Source: Pseudoips prasinana
Taxonomy: Eukaryota; Arthropoda; Insecta; Lepidoptera; Nolidae
Reading direction: 5' to 3'
Length of the DNA: 64,000 bases
Assembly (NCBI GenBank): GCA_951640165.1
Contig: OX621248.1
Span: forward strand, 372,001 to 436,000
Shown: positions 58,195 through 64,000 of the stretch, one piece after another
Position numbering within the stretch: the stretch's first letter is position 1
Layout of the letters: every line of letters begins with the position of its first letter
Position numbers and translations under genes: made by a program
The notes under the pieces: generated by a model
The model's database searches: none
Seen by the model: the letters and a program-made list of their open reading frames with translations, nothing else
Told to the model about the DNA's origin: nothing

Positions 58195-58440
58195 GGTATG
58201 GGCAGTGGTTACGAGTTGTTCAAGCCGCCTAGTAGACCTCTGAAATAGCTTAACGACTGTTGCCTAACGACTACAACCGGAACCGACAGTTTAACGTTCC
58301 CTCCGAAGCACGGAGACGCTCAGAAGTTAAACCACTTTGGCGGTCACCCCATCTATGCACTGACCGGGAACCTAGTTGCTTAACCTCGCCAATCACTTAC
58401 AGACCGGTGAGAGCATCTGGCTGTGAGCGCCTAAGACACA
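58195..58440 (+). repeat. Repeat R-E, good copy
   Basis: 'agcttaacgactgttgccta', 'ttccctccgaagcacggaga', 'gttaaaccactttggcggtc' and 'aatcacttacagaccggtga' define the family. It is similar over its whole length to 63740-63978. Confidence 0.8.
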
Positions 58441-58553
58441 AATAGAAAATTGTACTTGGCATATAAAAATGGTTAACAGCTTACATGACATACTTGGCTT
58501 AATTTCCTTTCTTTCTATCAGGTTAATTAGGGAAGGCTCCATTTGAGCGTATT

Positions 58554-59583
58554 TGTTGTAATGATACGCAAAGTCCCGTTGACAACTGTTTTATTCATAA
58601 AATGTCTATTGTATGAAAACCTATATACGACATCTTCCCCTTAAAAATAATAAGAATTAAATAAAAATTATTACATTTTCTTTACCATTACCATTTTGAT
58701 ATAAACTAGCTACATCTTCCCTTTAAAAATAATTAAGAAATAATATTCCATTTTCTATTAATATAGCATTGGGCCATAACCGCTGGACATTCAGCAGGAA
58801 TACTACAATGACCTCCACATTTTCGGCAAGACGGTAACGCACGCTGAATACCTCTGGGTCCAGCGCTTCCCGCAAAATTGAACCCGCGTCCCCGACGCGC
58901 ATTCCCACTGCGCCACCGCCCTCTGTAAACAGCACCTCTCATACCGATAGCATTTACTTGACCAGACGCCTGGCTCGTGCTACTTGTATCAAACAGTCGA
59001 TAATTTTCTACAGTTATCTCTTCAACCTCACATATTTTGACTGCCTTATCCAAATCCAAGTCTTCGGTTCTCAACAGGCGATCCCGAACGACTGTATTAT
59101 TAATTCCGCAAATAATGCGGTCACGAATCAATTCTTCTTCTAAACTATTAAACTGACAATATCTACTCAGCAACTTTAATGCCGTCACATATTACTTTAT
59201 TGTCTCACCTTTTTCTTCATTTCTACTGAAGAAATTATACCTTGACAAATTTTTTTTCAACAAGACACACTTGCCTGTACTTCTTTATTTTCCTTACGTA
59301 CTCCTGAAGCTTTAGCAAATAGCTCAAATTGAGTCTTCCATCTCTTCCACTCGTCAGCCCGGCTGACGGAGTTGCCAATGAGACTTAACTCTGATGGTGG
59401 TCGGGCATGTTCCATTTTATAAATATAGTTTTATACCTTATCATGGTTCTATAGCATACCAATTTTTCAAATAAATCTCTGCTAATTCAATTTATTTTCA
59501 AATTAATTTTCACCGCTGCCACCATGTTGTAATGATACGCAAAGTCCCGCTGACATCTATTGTATTAAAACCTATATACGACA
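58554..59583 (-). mobile_element. Ty3/gypsy-like element with very short LTRs, pol deleted
   Basis: The two LTRs are 58554-58632 (79 bp) and 59525-59583 (59 bp, lacking a 20-bp internal piece). Both read TGTTGTAATGATACGC at one end and CTATATACGACA at the other. The 5-bp duplication GTATT flanks the whole unit (58549-58553 and 59584-59588). On the minus strand, TGGTGGCAGCGGTG follows the 5' LTR as a primer-binding site, and the polypurine tract AAGGGGAAGA precedes the 3' LTR. A second, imperfect copy of the tract lies about 80 bp away (near 58720). The interior holds only gag remains, so protease, RT and integrase are deleted. Confidence 0.9.
58733..59415 (-). pseudogene. Gag remnant of the Ty3/gypsy-like element
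   Basis: The start ATG at 59415 opens a frame with DEWKRWKTQFELFAKASG, a typical N-terminus of this gag group, which ends early in a stop after about 50 codons. A second frame (59188-58733) carries LEEELIRDRIICGI and the nucleocapsid zinc knuckle CRKCGGHCSIPAECP. The knuckle keeps C-x2-C...C but has drifted, and the frame then runs into non-gag sequence. Gag would form the particle and bind the RNA. Here frame breaks and the missing C-terminal part make it non-functional. The knuckle type resembles insect Ty3/gypsy 'K02A2.6-like' proteins, by recollection. Confidence 0.82.
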
Positions 59584-60014
59584 GTATTTACACATATGTA
59601 TACTTAATTTTATCCAGGATTTTTCAACCTATCCAAAGTATATTGAACATATTATCAAAAACAGATGATAGTGGACAAACATTGTACGATGTTTCTAAAC
59701 AGCACCGTCTGTCTAGAATAATTCGACATTCATCACAAACAAATTTAGTGACGCGGCCCAGTTTTTAACTATTACTCACTTCAGATACCAAACAATTCGT
59801 CACTAGTCGAAGCTACGGTTCGTCCGACTAGCATTTAACTGAGTTAGTGATGTTTCATAAGCTCCTTCCTTCCTTGACCTAAGTTTACAAAGTTTAAGTA
59901 TATAACTAACTACTTATTGATCACATTGTAAAGCTTTATAGCCATTGCTTTTATGTCAGTAAACAGTCGTCAAGGTTGAAAACACAGTATCGGATATTGC
60001 GTTTTTATTTAAGA
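59584..60014. other. No recognised feature
   Basis: Right flank of the LTR element. AT-rich, no gene. Confidence 0.35.
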
Positions 60015-60330
60015 CTAGCAGTGCCCCGCGGTTTTGTCCGCGTTAAATTTTATAAATTATCACAGCTCCTCCCCCGTATGTGATAGCGTGATAATATGTA
60101 GCCTATGTGTTGACCCGACTTCGTAGTAACATTCATGCAAAAATGGAAGTTAATCAATGCAGTACTTTTTGAGTTTAGCTCGGACATACATACAGACAAA
60201 CAGACAAAAATTCTTAATACTATATTTTTGGCTTCGATATCGATTGTAGATCACACCCCAAGTATCCTTTTTAACAAAATATATTCAATGTACAGTTTTG
60301 ACTTTCCTACGATTTCATTATATGTATAGA
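60015..60330 (-). mobile_element. Complete non-autonomous Helitron, 316 bp
   Basis: Read on the minus strand: TCTATACATATAATGAAATC at the 5' end (60330), then a body with 'gatcacacccc' in reverse, a stem-loop CGCGGacaaaaCCGCG, and CTAG at 60018-60015. The flanks are A (60014) and T (60331), the Helitron A/T target. No coding. Confidence 0.85.
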
Positions 60331-61222
60331 TTTCAGTGTTTTAATTGCATGAATACTACAATTTAACCGCTTTAGTAATTTTACGGAATATTTGGCTGAA
60401 AGGTTAATATACTGATATTTTTTTTGATTTTCGGGGTGTTATCCTTATACAAATTATAAATGCGAATGAGAGTTTGTATGCCGGGCTTGAACGCCGCCGC
60501 GCCTTTAGAGACACGAGACTCGTTGTCAGGGGGACAAGAATAGGGGATGTAAGTTACCTATGTACTTATTTGTACCCTCTTTGTTACCGTTCGCGAGAAA
60601 TAACACCGGCAAAGCCGCTATTGGATGCCTAGTGAGCTATATCGAACTCAGGTTAAGTCATATCTAGTTAAAAATTGCATGTACTTGACATGAAAACAGG
60701 CTAAATTTTAATGTATAAGTGGTCTCTATATTTCTGGGTTATCCACAGTGATTTGGTACTGGACATGGCATATCTTAATCTAGCTTTTCAAATATGTAAA
60801 ATTAATAATGTAGCAATTCAAATACGCCTTTGATAACTTAATTCGTATCATTCCAACTTAATGAGTGATTCATAGATGTGCTTTATATCTAACACCGTAA
60901 ATGTCTGAGTTATAAACACACATCCACAATAATTACTATCAACCATCTACGGAAGTAGTTGAAGCGATTCACAGCAATAGACGGCAATTTGTGTGACATG
61001 TTGAGAAGTGGGAGGGAGTATCTATACACTTTAGACAGTTTGATGTACTGCGACAGGTGACGGCAGCGCGCCACGCCGTCTGCGACTAAATATTGCTACC
61101 TCGTTAAGCTCAGTGTTACTATTACAGTCTGATTTACGAGTCTAAGACTTATTACCAGCCGGTTATAGATTTAACTGTTGAATAATGAACCAATTAGTTG
61201 AGTTCGTTGACAGTTCGTTACC
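60331..61222. other. No recognised gene; possible LEP1-like scrap
   Basis: 'acaaattataaatgcgaatg' at 60450 resembles a LEP1 start, but the following sequence does not match 41758-42068. A GC-richer unique patch lies at 61040-61110. Confidence 0.35.
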
Positions 61223-61255
61223 TGCACGAGTGGCGAAGCGTTTAAAGTGGTCGCC
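61223..61255 (+). repeat. SINE-1 head scrap
   Basis: 'gcacgagtggcgaagcgttt' and 'gtggtcgcc' resemble the SINE-1 A-box region, lying just left of the full minus-strand copy. Confidence 0.4.
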
Positions 61256-61269
61256 ATGGTCTTTATTCG

Positions 61270-61474
61270 TTTTTTTAAAGACAACGCCCGCATTTGGGAA
61301 ATTAATCCCTGTGTTGCGGGGTAGTTTATAAACATATAATAGACGGACACAAATTCAATCCTGACTCGGAACAAGTCTTTATGGGTCACACAAATAGTTG
61401 TCCGGCGCGGGAGTCGAACCCGCGACACGAAGCGGCGAGGCGTCTGTCTTAGCCGCTGCGCCACACGTGCAGTC
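61270..61474 (-). repeat. SINE-1, good minus-strand copy
   Basis: B box GGTTCGACTCC (61410-61420 on the minus strand) and A box TGGCGCAGCGG (61453-61463), both consensus. Body 'gggtcacacaaatagttgtc', tail 'gtgttgcggggtagtttata'. Confidence 0.9.
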
Positions 61475-61839
61475 ACGTTTACATCCATTCATATGAATAG
61501 TTCAAATATTTGAGTAGTTCTCAAATAGAGCTTCAAAGTTGAGTATGAGTGTGGATCAGGTCCGAGATTTGATTATTATAAAAATTCACCGCGACACCAT
61601 AAGAATTGCTCGCTTCATCGTGGGCATAATTATGCCCTTCGAGTGCAGCGTGACAGCAAGCGTAGTCACAGGAAGTCATCACAACCTAAGTTCCAGTGAT
61701 ACGGCGCAATCACTGAGCCCTGGGAGCCCATAGTTAATGATTTTGTGGTCCTATAGTGTCCAAGTTTCAGATTTGCAGAGCCATGTGCAAAATGAGATGA
61801 GATTTATTGAGTATATATTACTGTAACAACCGCGTAACT
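61475..61839. other. No recognised feature
   Basis: A 64-codon plus-strand frame here has no motif. Confidence 0.3.
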
Positions 61840-62130
61840 TCAGCTTTTGTAATAAAATTGGTCAACACGTATCGGTTCGACGAATATGGCTAAAATGTAT
61901 TTACCGACGGACGAGTTTACTGTTTTCCTTAGTGATATAGCTACGTCATCTGTCGATTTATCTATACTAAAACCAAATTGATTTTCGTGGAACTTGGGTC
62001 CTCCCGGTAGCAATCGCGGTACTATAACTATCTCTAAGAGCTTACCAAAGAAACGCCTATTGGTCGATATGTGGGTCCTCAGGTAGTTATCACCATGTTT
62101 GGTATTATACAAATAAAGTCGCTGCGCCAA
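61840..62130 (-). pseudogene. Reverse transcriptase fragment (R1/Jockey-type LINE)
   Basis: The minus strand reads FGKLLEIVIVPRLLPG, then HENQFGFSIDKSTDDVAISL and GKYILAIFVEP. This is the first part of the RT domain: the 'xxLLExxxxxRL', 'NQFGFRxGxST' and 'FLDIKxAFD' landmarks, with the last one mutated (aspartate lost). Palm and thumb are missing, so it is an internal scrap. It does not belong to the same copy as the other LINE pieces here. Confidence 0.75.
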
Positions 62131-62154
62131 GTATATCTGTAGAGGAACCTCGTG

Positions 62155-62200
62155 CCGCGGTACTTAACCTCAACTGTTAATTGCGGACCGGTGAAAGCAA
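62155..62200 (+). repeat. Repeat R-E tail scrap
   Basis: 'acttaacctcaactgttaat' and 'gcggaccggtgaaagcaa' match the end of R-E. Confidence 0.45.
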
Positions 62201-63420
62201 CAACTACTACAATTCGCCGGTACTTATATATTCGGACAACCAGTAGTTGTTCCTTACGTCTAGATTATTAAGTATAAAATTATAGTTAAATGCACAAAAT
62301 TTTAAGGTGTCACAGTATGAGCATTTTTTTTTATATTGACACATAAAGAAAATTAAATGAAATAAAATATACTATACAAATTAAATAATTAAACATATTT
62401 TTTTACATAACATAAATTAAAACATATTCATAATCAACTCAATCAATAAACTGAAACACAGTCTTATGCTTAATTTAAAAAACACATAACTAACATATCA
62501 CTAATATAACACTAATTAAAACCTACTTAATAATATCAAGACATTTTTTTTAAAGTGGGTAGCCCATCTCTAAAGAAGTCTATCTCCCCGGAGATAGCTT
62601 TGTATGTTTTTGCTATTCGAGATATAACCGAGAACTGCTTGAAGAAGCGAGAACTTAAACGTATTCTGTGTATTGTTACAATAATATATTTGGTAAAAGT
62701 AAAAGTAATTATTAAATTAAGACACTTCATTCAAAATAAAATAACGACGACTAAACGACGTATTAAATAACACGAAAACCAAGGTTTCATTTTGTGCGAA
62801 ACTATTTATAGATATTTTGTTGTCGTTGGATTAACTAACCAATTTGTATAACAAACTGGAAATGACGCGAAGCTTTGAAGTTTCGTCAATTAGTAATAAC
62901 ATGTAATCATTAAACAAATTACAGGATTCCAACAAACTTCCATTTCCTCTAACATAATTATACAAACGAAGCTAATTCCGGGACAATTTTGGACGAAACT
63001 TTGGTTTGCAAGCTGTAAGAGGTACTAAAAACTCTGTAACAACGCGCCGTTGTCAAAAAACGACATACATTGTTAATTATGTTCAGCACGCGCTCGGAAC
63101 GCACATTAAAACTTGTCGATGTAAAGTGAAGTTACATAAATTATTGCTATATGCGCCACTTTGTGCGGACGTTTCGCTTGACAGCTAAAAATGTGGCTGG
63201 AGCAGGAGTAACGCGTTCGGTGTGACAGGATTTAATTAGATTTCACTTTATAACAAAAAATGCAAATGCTTGTAGCTTACATAACGGTGACATACTTCGC
63301 AAAATGCCCTAATTTTTTCTGAATCATATTCAACAGGAGGACAAATATTGGTAAGCGCTAAATTTGTAAAATATTTATATTGTACGCGATGGCTCAGTGG
63401 ACGAAGAGACACCTTGCACA
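62201..63420. other. No recognised feature
   Basis: AT-rich. Overlapping frames at 62536-62770 on opposite strands have no motif. Confidence 0.35.
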
Positions 63421-63690
63421 TTAAAATAAATAAATAAAAATAAAATAAAATTCGTTTATTTCGGACCGGACATTCCAGCACCTACTTGTTTTTGGTTTGA
63501 TATCCGCACAGGAAAACCAATTGTTTAATTGGTTTATAGAACTGAGTAGTGTCCATGAACTGCATTTTTGTTAAGTCCACCACAATACACAAATTAGTTG
63601 TCTTAGTGACTTTATTAGGGCAAACAAACCCTGTGTCGCGGGTCACGAGTTGCAAACCTCCAGTTTGAGCCTTGGGACCTGCCACTGGCG
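63421..63690 (-). mobile_element. Possible LINE 3' end
   Basis: An (AAAT)n-like tract followed by 'aattcgtttatttcggac' is the layout of a minus-strand LINE tail. The 67-codon frame to its right has no motif, so this is a weak call. Confidence 0.35.
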
Positions 63691-63739
63691 ATTCGTGTCT
63701 ATTGCTGCTTGCTTGCTTATCGTATTGAGTATTTTAAGC

Positions 63740-63978
63740 TTATCGTAGTGGTAACCCTAGTGTCAGAGTTGCTCAAGCCGACCAGGTAGGCCTCTAACAT
63801 GGCTTAACGACTGTTTTCTAATGACTACAACCGGGACTGACAGCTTAACGTGCCCTCCGAAGCGTGGAGACGCTCAGAAATTAAACCACTTTGGCGGTCA
63901 CCCATCTATGGACTACCCGCGAGCCTAGTTACTTAACGTCGCCGATCACTTAGGGACCGGTGAAAGCATATAGCTAAA
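63740..63978 (+). repeat. Repeat R-E, good copy
   Basis: 'ggcttaacgactgttttcta', 'acgtgccctccgaagcgtgg', 'attaaaccactttggcggtc' and 'atcacttagggaccggtgaa', collinear with 58195-58440, ending in an A-rich run at 63976-63984. Confidence 0.8.
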
Positions 63979-64000
63979 AAAAAAGATAAAAATTAAAAGT

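Noticed and set aside
60135..60329. 64-codon plus-strand frame
   Set aside because: Lies entirely inside a non-coding Helitron.

Overview
The window looks like nuclear DNA from a butterfly or moth (Lepidoptera). It is AT-rich and packed with dispersed repeats that I recognise as typical of lepidopteran genomes: tRNA-headed SINEs, Helitrons ending in CTAG, LEP1/MINE-type elements with a CTGT microsatellite, a repeat containing 'gggttccgtagcc', and 5'-truncated LINE tails. Family assignments come from reading the sequence, not from a database search. There is no bacterial-style operon, no rRNA, no standalone tRNA gene and no CRISPR array.

Host coding sequence is nearly absent. The only convincing candidate is a short GC-rich exon on the minus strand (3322-3413). 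It has a splice acceptor, two tandem ATGs, a signal-peptide-like reading frame and a splice donor. Its downstream coding exons must lie left of the window, so much of the remaining 60 kb may be a 5' intron or upstream intergenic DNA of that gene.

Layout. 1-3.3 kb: Helitron end, a 40-bp tandem repeat, an inverted-repeat element carrying a 74-bp GC-rich minisatellite, then repeat R-A and the exon. 4.9-6.0 kb: truncated minus-strand LINE with YADD. 6-16 kb: SINEs, LINE tails, a (TA)n tract and one full-length R-A copy. 16.5-17.8 kb: a complete mariner with an open 339-aa D,D34D transposase. 18-35 kb: scattered SINEs, LINE ends and two perfect short-loop palindromes. 35.9-44.1 kb: three elements with terminal inverted repeats (one nested in a SINE), a second full-length R-A copy and a LEP1/Helitron-like cluster. 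45-55 kb: a complete 172-bp Helitron, SINEs, LINE C-terminal pieces and an R-A copy carrying a 23-bp-arm palindrome. 55-58 kb: two minus-strand LINE 3' parts, one with RT. 58.5-59.6 kb: a complete, internally deleted Ty3/gypsy-like element with very short LTRs. 60-64 kb: a Helitron, a SINE, an RT fragment and repeat R-E.

Most elements are non-autonomous or broken. The mariner is the only one that looks coding-competent. Names used below: SINE-1, -2 and -3 are three tRNA-headed families. LINE-A is a LINE with a trinucleotide tail. R-A, R-C, R-D, R-E and R-F are unclassified dispersed families seen two or more times here.
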